A DNA stretch of 64,000 nucleotides from Hydractinia symbiolongicarpus (GCF_029227915.1 NC_079887.1:4278001-4342000), one strand, 5' to 3'; positions 38,490-52,829 are shown, counted from the first letter of the stretch. The notes: generated from the letters alone by a model not told the origin. Made by a program: numbers and translations.

Positions 38490-41400
38490 GAGACTTGTAG
38501 TTTTTAAAAATGTTTTCATTTTTGATAGGAGGCTGAATAAAAGAAGTTTAATCGCCGGCAAACGAAAACCCGCGATTTCCCGTAAATCCCGGACTCGGCC
38601 CGTATAGTCAAAAGTATACAAAGAAAGTACCCAGGGAGGAAACTCATTTCCCGAACGAATTTTAAATTATTTTTTCACCACTAAAACGCATGAGACTTGT
38701 AGTTTTCAAAAATGTTTTCATTTTTGATGAGACGCTGAATAAATGAAGTTTAATCGCCGGCAAACGAAAACCCGCCATTTCCCGTAAACCCCAGACTCGG
38801 CCCGTATAGTCAAAAGTATACAAAGAAAGTACCCAGGAAGTAAACTCATTTCCCGAACGATTTTTTATATTATTTTTTCACCACTAAAACGCATGAGACT
38901 TGTAGTTTTCAAAAATGTTTTCATTTTTGATAGGACGCTGAATAAAAGAAGTTTAATCGCCGGCAAACGAAAACCCGCGATTTCCCGTAAATCCCGGACT
39001 CGGCCCGTATAGTCAAAAGTATACAAAGAAAGTACCCAGGGAGGAAACTCATTTCCCGAACGATTTTTTAAATTATTTTTTCACCACTAAAACGCATGAG
39101 ACTTGTAGTTTTCAAAAATGTTTTCATTTTTCATGAGACGCTCAATGAAAGAGGTTTCATGGCCGGCAAACGAAAACCCGCGATTTCCCGTAAATCCCGG
39201 GTTTGGCCCGTATAGTCAAATGTATACAAAGAAAGTACCCTGTGAGTAAACTCATTTCCAGAACGATTTTTTAAATTATTTTTTCACCACTAAAACGCAT
39301 AAGACTTGTAGTTTTCAAAAATGTTTTCATTTTTGATGAGACGCTGAATAAAAGAAGTTTAATCGCCGGCAAACGAAAACCCGCGATTTCCCGTAAATCC
39401 CGGGCTTGGCCCGTATAGTCAAAAGTATACAAAGAAAGTACCCAGGGATTAAACTGATTTCCCGAACGATTTTTCAAATTATTTTTGCACCACTAGAACG
39501 AATGAGACTTGTAGTTTTCAAAAATGTTTTCATTTTTAATGAGACGCTTAATGAAAGAGGTTTAATCGCCGGCAAACGGAAACCCGCGATTTCCCGTAAA
39601 TCCCGGGCTTGGCCCGTATAGCCAAATGTATACAAAGAAAGTACCCTGTGAGTAAACTCATTTCCAAAACGATATTTTAAATTATCTTTTCACCACTAAA
39701 ACGCATGAGACTTGTAGTTTTCAAAAATGTTTTCATTTTTGATGAGACGCTGAATAAAAGAAGTTTAATCGCCGGCAAACGAAAACCCGCGACTTCCCGT
39801 AAATCCCGGATTCGGCCCGTATAGTCAAAAGTATACAAAGAAAGTACCCAGGGAGTAAACTCATTTCCCGAACCATTTTTTAAATTATTTTTTCACCACT
39901 AAAACGCATGAGACTTGTAGTTTTCAAAAATGTTTTCATTTTTGATAGGACGCTGAAAAAAGAAGTTTAATCGCCGGCAAACGAAAACCCACGATTTCTC
40001 GTAAATCCCGGACTCGGCCCGTATAGTCAAAAGTATACAAAGAAGTACCCAGGGAGTAAACTCATTTCCCGAACGATTTTTTAAATTATTTTTTCACCAC
40101 TAAAACGCATGAGACTTGTAGTTTTCAAAAATGTTTTCATTTTTGATGAGACGCTGAATAAATGAAGTTTAATCGCCGGCAAACGAAAACCCGCCATTTC
40201 CCGTAAACCCCAGACTCGGCCCGTATAGTCAAAAGTATACAAAGAAAGTACCCAGGAAGTAAACTCATTTCCCGAACGATTTTTTATATTATTTTTTCAC
40301 CACTAAAACGCATGAGACTTGTAGTTTTCAAAAATGTTTTCATTTTTGATAGGACGCTGAATAAAAGAAGTTTAATCGCCGGCAAACGAAAACCCGCGAT
40401 TTCCCGTAAATCCCGGACTCGGCCCGTATAGTCAAAAGTATACAAAGAAAGTACCCAGGGAGGAAACTCATTTCCCGAACGATTTTTTAAATTATTTTTT
40501 CACCACTAAAACGCATGAGACTTGTAGTTTTCAAAAATGTTTTCATTTTTGATGAGACGCTGAATAAATGAAGTTTAATCGCCGGAAAACGAAAACCCGC
40601 CATTTCCCGTAAACCCCAGACTCGGCCCGTATAGTCAAAAGTATACAAAGAAAGTACCCAGGAAGTAAACTCATTTCCCGAACGATTTTTTATATTATTT
40701 TTTCACCACTAAAACGCATGAGACTTGTAGTTTTCAAAAATGATTTCATTTTTGATAGGACGCTGAATGAAAGAGGTTTAATCGCCGGCAAACGGAAACC
40801 CGCGATTTCCTGTAAATCCCGGGCTTGGCCCGTATAGCCGAATGTATACAAAGAAAGTACCCTGAGAGTAAAGTCATTTCCAGAAGGATTTTTTAAATTA
40901 TCTTTTCAACACTAAAACGCATGAGACTTGTAGTTTTCAAAAATGTTTTCATTTTTGATGAGACGCTGAATAAAAGAAGTTTAATCGCCGGCAAACGAAA
41001 ACCTGCGATTTCCCGTAAATCCCGGACTCGGCCCATATAGTCAAAAGTATACAAAGAAAGTACCCAGGGAGTAAACTCATTTCCCGAACGATTTTTTAAA
41101 TTATTTTTTCACCACTAAAACGCCTGAGACTTGTAGTTTTCAAAAATGTTTTCATTTTTGATGAGACGCTGAATAAAAGAAGGTTAATCGCCGGCAAACG
41201 AAAACCCGCGACTTCCCGTAAATCCCGGATTCGGCCCGTATAGTCAAAAGTATACAAAGAAAGTACCCAGGGAGTAAACTCATTTCCCGAACAATTTTTT
41301 AAATTATTTTTTCACCACTAAAACGCATGAGACTTGTAGTTTTCAAAAATGTTTTCATTTTTGATAGGACGCTGAATAAAAGAAGTTTAATCGCCGGCAA

Positions 41401-43610
41401 ACGAAAACCCGCGATTTCCCGTAAATCCCGGACTCGGCCCGTATAGTCAAAAGTATACAAAGAAAGTACCCAGGGAGGAAACTCATTTCCCGAACGATTT
41501 TTTAAATTATTTTTTCACCACTAAAACGCATGAGACTTGTAGTTTTCAAAAATGTTTTCATTTTTGATGAGACGCTGAATAAATGAAGTTTAATCGCCGG
41601 CAAACGAAAACCCGCCATTTCCCGTAAACCCCAGACTCGGCCCGTATAGTCAAAAGTATACAAAGAAAGTACCCAGGAAGTAAACTCATTTCCCGAACGA
41701 TTTTTTATATTATTTTTTCACCACTAAAACGCATGAGACTTGTAGTTTTCAAAAATGTTTTCATTTTTGATAGGACGCTGAATAAAAGAAGTTTAATCGC
41801 CGGGAAACGAAAACCCGCGATTTCCCGTAAATCCCGGACTCGGCCCGTATAGTCAAAAGTATACAAAGAAAGTACCAAGGGAGGAAACTCATTTCCCGAA
41901 CGATTTTTTAAATTATTTTTTCACCACTAAAACGCATGAGACTTGTAGTTTTCAAAAATGTTTTCATTTTTCATGAGACGCTCAATGAAAGAGGTTTCAT
42001 CGCCGGCAAACGAAAACCCGCGATTTCCCGTAAATCCCGGGTTTGGCCCGTATAGTCGAATGTATACAAAGAAAGTACCCTGTGAGTAAACTCATTTCCA
42101 GAACGATTTTTTAAATTATTTTTTCACCACTAAAACGCATCAGACTTGTAGTTTTCAAAAATGTTTTCATTTTTGATGAGACGCTGAATAAAAGAAGTTT
42201 AATCGCCGGCAAACGAAAACCCGCGATTTCCCGTAAATCCCGGGCTTGGCCCGTATAGTCAAAAGTATACAAAGAAAGTACCCAGGGATTAAACTGATTT
42301 CCCGAACGATTTTTCAAATTATTTTTGCACCACTAGAACGAATGAGACTTGTAGTTTTCAAAAATGTTTTCATTTTTAATGAGACGCTTAATGAAAGAGG
42401 TTTAATCGCCGGCAAACGGAAACCCGCGATTTCCCGTAAATCCCGGGCTTGGCCCGTATAGCCAAATGTATACAAAGAAAGTACCCTGTGAGTAAACTCA
42501 TTTCCAAAACGATATTTTAAATTATCTTTTCACCACTAAAACGCATGAGACTTGTAGTTTTCAAAAATGTTTTCATTTTTGATGAGACGCTGAATAAAAG
42601 AAGTTTAATCGCCGGCAAACGAAAACCCGCGACTTCCCGTAAATCCCGGATTCGGCCCGTATAGTCAAAAGTATACAAAGAAAGTACCCAGGGAGTAAAC
42701 TCATTTCCCGAACCATTTTTTAAATTATTTTTTCACCACTAAAACGCATGAGACTTGTAGTTTTCAAAAATGTTTTCATTTTTGATAGGACGCTGAAAAA
42801 AGAAGTTTAATCGCCGGCAAACGAAAACCCACGATTTCTCGTAAATCCCGGACTCGGCCCGTATAGTCAAAAGTATACAAAGAAAGTACCCAGGGAGTAA
42901 ACTCATTTCCCGAACGATTTTTTAAATTATTTTTCACCACTAAAACGCATGAGACTTGTAGTTTTCAAAAATGTTTTCATTTTTGATGAGACGCTGAATA
43001 AATGAAGTTTAATCGCCGGCAAACGAAAACCCGCCATTTCCCGTAAACCCCAGACTCGGCCCGTATAGTCAAAAGTATACAAAGAAAGTACCCAGGAAGT
43101 AAACTCATTTCCCGAACGATTTTTTATATTATTTTTTCACCACTAAAACGCATGAGACTTGTAGTTTTCAAAAATGTTTTCATTTTTGATAGGACGCTGA
43201 ATAAAAGAAGTTTAATCGCCGGCAAACGAAAACCCGCGATTTCCCGTAAATCCCGGACTCGGCCCGTATAGTCAAAAGTATACAAAGAAAGTACCCAGGG
43301 AGGAAACTCATTTCCCGAACGATTTTTTAAATTATTTTTTCACCACTAAAACGCATGAGACTTGTAGTTTTCAAAAATGTTTTCATTTTTGATGAGACGC
43401 TGAATAAATGAAGTTTAATCGCCGGCAAACGAAAACCCGCCATTTCCCGTAAACCCCAGACTCGGCCCGTATAGTCAAAAGTATACAAAGAAAGTACCCA
43501 GGAAGTAAACTCATTTCCCGAACGATTTTTTATATTATTTTTTCACCACTAAAACGCCTGAGACTTGTAGTTTTCAAAAATGATTTCATTTTTGATAGGA
43601 CGCTGAATAA
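38490..43610 (+). repeat. 2840-bp (14-mer) higher-order repeat, two copies, built partly of 406-bp dimers
   Basis: Bases about 38490-40765 recur at about 41330-43605 (offset 2840). The marker tttttcatgagacgctcaatg is at 39128 and 41968. The marker gggattaaactgatt with gcaccactagaacgaatgag is near 39446/42286. The marker gctgaaaaaagaag is near 39952/42792. Inside each copy two monomer types alternate (406-bp dimer): gaataaatgaag with cccgccatttcccgtaaacccc, and gatagg with gggaggaaactc. Between the copies (40768-41330) lies the partial trimer described for 37 kb. Confidence 0.76.
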
Positions 43611-45460
43611 AAGAAGTTTAATCGCCGGCAAACGAAAACCCGCGATTTCCCGTAAATCCCGGACTCGGCCCGTATAGTCAAAAGTATACAAAGAAAGTAC
43701 CCAGGGAGGAAACTCATTTCCCGAACGATTTTTTAAATTATTTTTTCACCACTAAAACGCCTGACACTTGTAGTTTTCAAAAATGTTTTCATTTTTGATG
43801 AGACGCTGAATAAAAGAAGTTTAATCGCCGGCAAACGAAAACCCGCGACTTCCCGTAAATCCCGGATTCGGCCCGTATAGTCAAAAGTATACAAAGAAAG
43901 TACCCAGGGAGTAAACTCATTTCCCGAACAATTTTTTAAATTAATTTTTCACCACTAAAACGCATGAGACTTGTAGTTTTCAAAAATGTTTTCATTTTTG
44001 ATAGGACGCTGAATAAAAGAAGTTTAATCGCCGGCAAACGAAAACCCACGATTTCTCGTAAATCCCGGACTCGGCCCGTATAGTCAAAAGTATACAAAGA
44101 AAGTACCCAGGGAGTAAACTCATTTCCCGAACGATTTTTTAAATTATTTTTTCACCACTAAAACGCATGAGACTTGTAGTTTTCAAAAATGTTTTCATTT
44201 TTGATGAGACGCTCAATGAAAGAGGTTTAATCGCCGGCAAACGAAAACCCGCGATTTCCCGTAAATCCCGGGCTTGGCCCGTTTAGTTGAATGTATATAA
44301 AGAAAGTACCCAGGGAGTAAACTCATTTCCAGAACGATTTTTTAAATTATTTTTTCACCACTAAAACGCCTGAGACTTGTAGTTTTCAAAAATGTTTTCA
44401 TTTTTGATGAGACGCTGAATAAAAGAAGTTTAATCGCCGGCAAACGAAAACCCGCGATTTCCCGTAAATCCCGGACTCGGCCCGTATAGTCAAAAGTATA
44501 CAAAGAAAGTACCCAGGAAGTAAACTCATTTCCCGAACGATTTTTTATATTATTTTTTCACCACTAAAACGCATGAGACTTGTAGTTTTCAAAAATGTTT
44601 TCATTTTTGATAGGACGCTGAATAAAAGAAGTTTAATCGCCGGCAAACGAAAACCCGCGATTTCCCGTAAATCCCGGACTCGGCCCGTATAGTCAAAAGT
44701 ATACAAAGAAAGTACCCAGGGAGGAAACTCATTTCCCGAACGATTTTTTAAATTATTTTTTCACCACTAAAACGCCTGAGACTTGTAGTTTTCAAAAATG
44801 TTTTCATTTTTGATGAGACGCTGAATAAAAGAAGTTTAATCGCCGGCAAACGAAAACCCGCGACTTCCCGTAAATCCCGGATTCGGCCCGTATAGTCAAA
44901 AGTATACAAAGAAAGTACCCAGGGAGTAAACTCATTTCCCGAACAATTTTTTAAATTAATTTTTCACCACTAAAACGCATGAGACTTGTAGTTTTCAAAA
45001 ATGTTTTCATTTTTGATAGGACGCTGAATAAAAGAAGTTTAATCGCCGGCAAACGAAAACCCACGATTTCTCGTAAATCCCGGACTCGGCCCGTATAGTC
45101 AAAAGTATACAAAGAAAGTACCCAGGGAGTAAACTCATTTCCCGAACGATTTTTTAAATTATTTTTTCACCACTAAAACGCATGAGACTTGTAGTTTTCA
45201 AAAATGTTTTCATTTTTGATGAGACGCTCAATGAAAGAGGTTTAATCGCCGGCAAACGAAAACCCGCGATTTCCCGTAAATCCCGGGCTTGGCCCGTTTA
45301 GTTGAATGTATATAAAGAAAGTACCCAGGGAGTAAACTCATTTCCAGAACGATTTTTTAAATTATTTTTTCACCACTAAAACGCCTGAGACTTGTAGTTT
45401 TCAAAAATGTTTTCATTTTTGATGAGACGCTGAATAAAAGAAGTTTAATCGCCGGCAAAC
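43610..45460 (+). repeat. 1015-bp (5-mer) tandem duplication
   Basis: The variant gaacaattttttaaattaa occurs at 43926 and 44941. The variant gttgaatgtatataaag occurs at 44286 and 45301. The gcctgagacttg monomer occurs at 44368 and 45383. All three are exactly 1015 bp apart (5 x 203). Similarity runs from about 43610-44445 to about 44625-45460, then ends where cccgcgattt becomes cctgcgattt. Confidence 0.78.
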
Positions 45461-48400
45461 GAAAACCTGCGATTTCCCGTAAATCCCGGACTCGGCCCAT
45501 ATAGTCAAAAGTATACAAAGAAAGTACCCAGGGAGTAAACTCATTTCCCGAACGATTTTTTAAATTATTCTTTCACCATTAAAACGCATGAGACTTGTAG
45601 TTTTTAAAAATGTTTTCATTTTTGATGAGACGCTGAATAAAAGAAGTTTAATCGCCGGCAAACGAAAACCTGCGATTTCCCGTAAATCGCGGACTCAGCC
45701 CGTATAGTCAAAAGTATAGAAAGAAAGTACCCAGGGAGTAAACTGATTTCCCAAACGATTTTTTAAATTATTATTTCACCACTAAAGCCCATGAGACTTG
45801 TAGATTTTAAAAATTTTTTCCTTTTTGATGAGACGCTGAATAAAAGAGGTTTAATCGCCGGCAAACGAAAACCCGCGACTTCCCGTAAATCCCGGATTCG
45901 GCCCGTATAGTCAAAAGCATACAAAGAAAGTACCCAGGGAGTAAACTCGTTTTCCGAAAGATTTTTTAAATTATTTTTCCACCACTAAAACGCATGAGAT
46001 TTGTAGTTTTCAGAAATGTTTTCATTTTTGATGAGACGCTTAATGAAAGTGGTTTAATCGCCGGCAAACGAAAACCCGTGATTTTCCGTAAATCCCGGGC
46101 TTGGCCCGTATAGTCGAATGTATACAAAGAAAGTACCCTGTGAGTAAACTCATTTCCAAAACGATTTTTTAAATTATCTTTTCACCACTAAAACGCATGA
46201 GACTTGTAGTTTTCAAAAATGTTTTCATTTTTGATGAGACGATGAATAAAAGAAGTTTAATCGCCGGCAAACGAAAACCCGCGACTTCCCGTAAGTCCCG
46301 GATTCGGCCCGTATAGTCAAAAGTATACAAAGAAAGTACCCAGGGAGTAAACTCATTTCCCGAAGAATTTTTTAAATTATTTTTTCACCACTAAAACGCA
46401 TGAGACTTGTAGTTTTCAAAAATGTTTTCATTTTTGATAGGACGCTGAATAAGAGAAGTTTAATCGCCGGCAAACGAAAACCCACAATTTCTCGTAAATC
46501 CCGGACTCGGCCCGTATAGTCAAAAGTATACAAAGAAAGTACCCAGGGAGTAAACTCATTTCCCGAACGATTTTTTAAATTATTTTTTCACCACTAAAAC
46601 GCATGAGACTTGTAGTTTTCAAAAATGTTTTCATTTTTGATGAGACGCTCAATGAAAGAGGTTTAATCGCCGGCAAACGAAAACCCGCGACTTCCCGTAA
46701 ATCCCGGATTCGGCCCGTATAGTCAAAAGCATACAAAGAAAGTACCCAGGGAGTAAACTCGTTTTCCGAAAGATTTTTTAAATTATTTTTCCACCACTAA
46801 AACGCATGAGATTTGTAGTTTTCAGAAATGTTTTCATTTTTGATGAGACGCTTAATGAAAGTGGTTTAATCGCCGGCAAACGAAAACCCGTGATTTTCCG
46901 TAAATCCCGGGCTTGGCCCGTATAGTCGAATGTATACAAAGAAAGTACCCTGTGAGTAAACTCATTTCCAAAACGATTTTTTAAATTATCTTTTCACCAC
47001 TAAAACGCATGAGACTTGTAGTTTTCAAAAATGTTTTCATTTTTGATGAGACGATGAATAAAAGAAGTTTAATAGCCGGCAAACGAAAACCCGCGACTTC
47101 CCGTAAATCCCGGGCTTGGCCCGTTTAGTTGAATGTATATAAAGAAAGTACCCAGGGAGTAAACTCATTTCCAGAACGATTTTTTAAATTATTTTTTCAC
47201 CACTAAAACGCATGAGACTTGTAGTTTTCAAAAATGTTTTCATTTTTGATAGGACGCTGAATAAAAGAAGTTTAATCGCCGGCAAACGAAAACCCACGAT
47301 TTCTCGTAAATCCCGGACTCGGCCCGTATAGTCAAAAGTATACAAAGAAAGTACCCAGGGAGTAAACTCATTTCCCGAACGATTTTTTAAATTATTTTTT
47401 CACCACTAAAACGCATGAGACTTGTAGTTTTCAAAAATGTTTTCATTTTTGATGAGACGCTCAATGAAAGAGGTTTAATCGCCGGCAAACGAAAACCCGC
47501 GATTTCCCGTAAATCCCGGGCTTGGCCCGTATAGTCGAATGTATACAAAGAAAGTACCCTGTGAGTTAAGCCATTTCCAGAACGATTTTTTAAATTATTT
47601 TTTCACCACTAAAACGCATAAGACTTGTAGTTTTCAAAAATATTTTCATTTTTGATGAGACGCTGAATAAAAGAAGTTTAATCGCCGGCAAACGAAAACC
47701 TGCGATTTCCCGTAAATCCCGGACTCGGCCCATATAGTCAAAAGTATACAAAGAAAGTACCCAGGGAGTAAACTCATTTCCCGAACGATTTTTTAAATTA
47801 TTCTTTCACCATTAAAACGCATGAGACTTGTAGTTTTTAAAAATGTTTTCATTTTTGATGAGATGCTGAATAAAAGAAGTTTAATCGCCGGCAAACGAAA
47901 ACCTGCGATTTCCCGTAAATCCCGGACTCAGCCCGTATAGTCAAAAGTATACAAAGAAAGTACCCAGGGGGTAAACTGATTTCCCAAACGATTTTTTAAA
48001 TTATTATTTCACCACTAAAGCCCATGAGACTTGTAGATTTTAAAAATGTTTTCCTTTTTGATGAGACGCTGAATAAAAGAGGTTTAATCGCCGGCAAACG
48101 AAAACCCGCGACTTCCCGTAAATCCCGGATTCGGCCCGTATAGTCAAAAGCATACAAAGAAAGTACCCAGGGAGTAAACTCGTTTTCCGAAAGATTTTTT
48201 AAATTATTTTTCCACCACTAAAACGCACGAGGTTTGTAGTTTTCAGAAATGTTTTCATTTTTGATGAGACGCTTAATGAAAGTGGTTTAATCGCCGGCAA
48301 ACGAAAACCCGTGATTTTCCGCAAATCCCGGGCTTGGCCCGTATAGTCGAATGTATACAAAGAAAGTACCCTGTGAGTAAACTCATTTCCAAAACGATTT

Positions 48401-51400
48401 TTTAAATTATCTTTTCACCACTAAAACGCATGAGACTTGTAGTTTTCAAAAATGTTTTCATTTTTGATGAGACGATGAATAAAAGAAGTTTAATCGCCGG
48501 CAAACGAAAACCCGCGACTTCCCGTAAGTCCCGGATTCGGCCCGTATAGTCAAAAGTATACAAAGAAAGTACCCAGGGAGTAAACTCATTTCCCGAAGAA
48601 TTTTTTAAATTATTTTTTCACCACTAAAACGCATGAGACTTGTAGTTTTCAAAAATGTTTTCATTTTTGATAGGACGCTGAATAAAAGAAGTTTAATCGC
48701 CGGCAAACGAAAACCCACGATTTCTCGTAAATCCCGGACTCGGCCCGTATAGTCGAATGTATACAAAGAAAGTACCCTGTGAGTAAACTCATTTCCAAAA
48801 CGATTTTTTAAATTATCTTTTCACCACTAAAACGCATGAGACTTGTAGTTTTCAAAAATGTTTTCATTTTTGATGAGACGATGAATAAAAGAAGTTTAAT
48901 CGCCGGCAAACGAAAACCCGCGACTTCCCGTAAGTCCCGGATTCGGCCCGTATAGTCAAAAGTATACAAAGAAAGTACCCAGGGAGTAAACTCATTTCCC
49001 GAAGAATTTTTTAAATTATTTTTTCACCACTAAAACGCATGAGACTTGTAGTTTTCAAAAATGTTTTCATTTTTGATAGGACGCTGAATAAAAGAAGTTT
49101 AATCGCCGGCAAACGAAAACCCACAATTTCTCGTAAATCCCGGACTCGGCCCGTATAGTCAAAAGTATACAAAGAAAGTACCCAGGGAGTAAACTCATTT
49201 CCCGAACGATTTTTTAAATTATTTTTTCACCACTAAAACGCATGAGACTTGTAGTTTTCAAAAATGTTTTCATTTTTGATGAGACGCTCAATGAAAGAGG
49301 TTTAATCGCCGGCAAACGAAAACCCGCGACTTCCCGTAAATCCCGGATTCGGCCCGTATAGTCAAAAGCATACAAAGAAAGTACCCAGGGAGTAAACTCG
49401 TTTTCCGAAAGATTTTTTAAATTATTTTTCCACCACTAAAACGCATGAGATTTGTAGTTTTCAGAAATGTTTTCATTTTTGATGAGACGCTTAATGAAAG
49501 TGGTTTAATCGCCGGCAAACGAAAACCCGTGATTTTCCGTAAATCCCGGGCTTAGCCCGTATAGTCGAATGTATACAAAGAAAGTACCCTGTGAGTAGAC
49601 TCATTTCCAAAACGATTTTTTAAATTATCTTTTCACCACTAAAACGCATGAGACTTGTAGTTTTCAAAAATGTTTTCATTTTTGATGAGACGATGAATAA
49701 AAGAAGTTTAATCGCCGGCAAACGAAAACCCGCGACTTCCCGTAAGTCCCGGATTCGGCCCGTATAGTCAAAAGTATACAAAGAAAGTACCCAGGGAGTA
49801 AACTCATTTCCCGAACAATTTCTTAAATTAATTTTTCACCACTAAAACGCATGAGACTTGTAGTTTTCAAAAATGTTTTCATTTTTGATAGGACGCTGAA
49901 TAAAAGAAGTTTAATCGCCGGCAAACGAAAACCCACGATTTCTCGTAAATCCCGGACTCGGCCCGTATAGTCAAAAGTATACAAAGAAAGTACCCAGGGA
50001 GTAAACTCATTTCCCGAACGATTTTTTAAATTATTTTTTCACCACTAAAACGCATGAGACTTGTAGTTTTCAAAAATGTTTTCATTTTTGATGAGACGCT
50101 CAATGAAAGAGGTTTAATCGCCGGCAAACGAAAACCGGCGATTTCCCGTAAATCCCGGGCTTGGCCCGTTTAGTTGAATGTATATAAAGAAAGTACCCAG
50201 GGAGTAAACTCATTTCCAGAACGATTTTTTAAATTATTTTTTCACCACTAAAACGCATAAGACTTGTAGTTTTCAAAAATATTTTCATTTTTGATGAGAC
50301 GCTGAATAAAAGAAGTTTAATCGCCGGCAAACGAAAACCCGCGATTTCCCGTAAATCCCGGGCTTGGCCCGTATAGTCGAATGTATACAAAGAAAGTACC
50401 CTGTGAGTTAAGCCATTTCCAGAACGATTTTTTAAATTATTTTTTCACCACTAAAACGCATAAGACTTGTAGTTTTCAAAAATATTTTCATTTTTGATGA
50501 GACGCTGAATAAAAGAAGTTTAATCGCCGGCAAACGAAAACCTGCGATTTCCCGTAAATCCCGGATTCGGCCCATATAGTCAAAAGTATACAAAGAAAGT
50601 ACCCAGGGAGTAAACTCATTTCCCGAACGATTTTTTAAATTATTCTTTCACCATTAAAACGCATGAGACTTGTAGTTTTTAAAAATGTTTTCATTTTTAA
50701 TGAGACGCTGAATAAAAGAAGTTTAATCGCCGGCAAACGAAAACCTGCGATTTCCCGTAAATCCCGGACTCAGCCCGTATAGTCAAAAGTATACAAAGAA
50801 AGTACCCAGGGAGTAAACTGATTTCCCAAACGATTTTTTAAATTATTATTTCACCACTAAAGCCCATGAGACTTGTAGATTTTAAAAATGTTTTCCTTTT
50901 TGATGAGACGCTGAATAAAAGAGGTTTAATCGCCGGCAAACGAAAACCCGCGACTTCCCGTAAGTCCCGGATTCGGCCCGTATAGTCAAAAGTATACAAA
51001 GAAAGTACCCAGGGAGTAAACTCATTTCCCGAAGAATTTTTTAAATTATTTTTTCACCACTAAAACGCATGAGACTTGTAGTTTTCAAAAATGTTTTCAT
51101 TTTTGATAGGACGCTGAATAAAAGAAGTTTAATCGCCGGCAAACGAAAACCCACGATTTCTCGTAAATCCCGGACTCGGCCCGTATAGTCGAATGTATAC
51201 AAAGAAAGTACCCTGTGAGTTAAGTCATTTCCAGAACGATTTTTTAAATTATTTTTTCACCACTAAAACGCATAAGACTTGTAGTTTTCAAAAATATTTT
51301 CATTTTTGATGAGACGCTGAATAAAAGAAGTTTAATCGCCGGCAAACGAAAACCTGCGATTTCCCGTAAATCCCGGACTCAGCCCATATAGTCAAAAGTA

Positions 51401-52795
51401 TACAAAGAAAGTACCCAGGGAGTAAACTCATTTCCCGAACGATTTTTTAAATTATTCTTTCACCATTAAAACGCATGAGACTTGTAGTTTTTAAAAATGT
51501 TTTCATTTTTGATGAGACGCTGAATAAAAGAAGTTTAATCGCCGGCAAACGAAAACCTGCGATTTCCCGTAAATCCCTGACTCAGCCCGTATAGTCGAAT
51601 GTATACAAAGAAAGTACCCAGGGAGTAAACTGATTTCCCAAACGATTTTTTAAATTATTATTTCACCACTAAAGCCCATGAGACTTGTAGATTTTAAAAA
51701 TGTTTTCCTTTTTGATGAGACGCTGAATAAAAGAAGTTTAATCGCCGGCAAACGAAAACCCACGATTTCTCGTAAATCCCGGATTCTGGCCCGTATAGTC
51801 AAAAGCATACAAAGAAAGTACCCAGGGAGTAAACTCGTTTTCCGAAAGATTTTTTAAATTATTTTTCCACCACTAAAACGCATGAGACTTGTAGTTTTCA
51901 AAAATGTTTTCATTTTTGATGAGACGCTCAATGAAAGAGGTTTAATCGCCGGCAAACGAAAACCCGCGACTTCCCGTAAATCCCGGATTCGGCCCGTATA
52001 GTCAAAAGTATTCAAAGAAAGTACCCAGGGAGTAAACTCGTTTTCCGAAAGATTTTTTAAATTATTTTTCCACCACTAAAACGCATGAGATTTGTAGTTT
52101 TCAGAAATGTTTTCATTTTTGATGAGACGCTTAATGAAAGTGGTTTAATCGCCGGCAAACGAAAACCCGTGATTTTCCGTAAATCCCGGGCTTGGCCCGT
52201 ATAGTCGAATGTATACAAAGAAAGTACCCTGTGAGTAAACTCATTTCCAAAACGATTTTTTAAATTATCTTTTCACCACTAAAACGCATGAGACTTGTAG
52301 TTTTCAAAAATGTTTTCATTTTTGATGAGACGATGAATAAAAGAAGTTTAATCGCCGGCAAACGAAAACCTGCGACTTCCCGTAAGTCCCGGATTCGGCC
52401 CGTATAGTCAAAAGTATACAAAGAAAGTACCCAGGGAGTAAACTCATTTCCCGAAGAATTTTTTAAATTATTTTTTCACCACTAAAACGCATGAGACTTG
52501 TAGTTTTCAAAAATGTTTTCATTTTTGATAGGACGCTGAATAAAAGAAGTTTAATCGCCGGCAAACGAAAACCCACGATTTCTCGTAAATCCCGGACTCG
52601 GCCCGTATAGTCAAAAGTATACAAAGAAAGTACCCAGGGAGTAAACTCATTTCCCGAACGATTTTTTAAATTATTTTTTCACCACTAAAACGCATGAGAC
52701 TTGTAGTTTTCAAAAATGTTTTCATTTTTGATGAGACGCTCAATGAAAGAGGTTTAATCGCCGGCAAAAGAAAACCCGCGATTTCCCGTAAATCC

Positions 52796-52808
52796 CGGGC
52801 TTGGCCCG
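52796..52808 (+). other. Short inverted repeat in 'cgggcttggcccg' monomers (representative)
   Basis: CGGGC (52796-52800) and GCCCG (52804-52808) are perfect inverted complements separated by TTG, giving a possible 5-bp-stem hairpin at monomer positions 103-115. It is present in every monomer of the cgggcttggcccg class and broken in the cggactcggcccg class. No function is claimed. A stem this short in GC-rich sequence can easily arise by chance. Confidence 0.5.
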
Positions 52809-52820
52809 TTTAGTTGAATG

Positions 52821-52829
52821 TATATAAAG
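52821..52829 (+). other. TATATAAAG variant in the 'gtttagttgaatg' monomer type (representative)
   Basis: In this monomer class the usual gtatacaaag is changed to gtatataaag, which creates TATATAAAG. It recurs near 44292, 45307, 47126, 50181, 56678 and 62561, and I saw it only downstream of 44 kb. It resembles a TATA box, but there is no associated gene or other promoter element, so it is most simply a point variant (C to T) spread by amplification. Confidence 0.35.
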
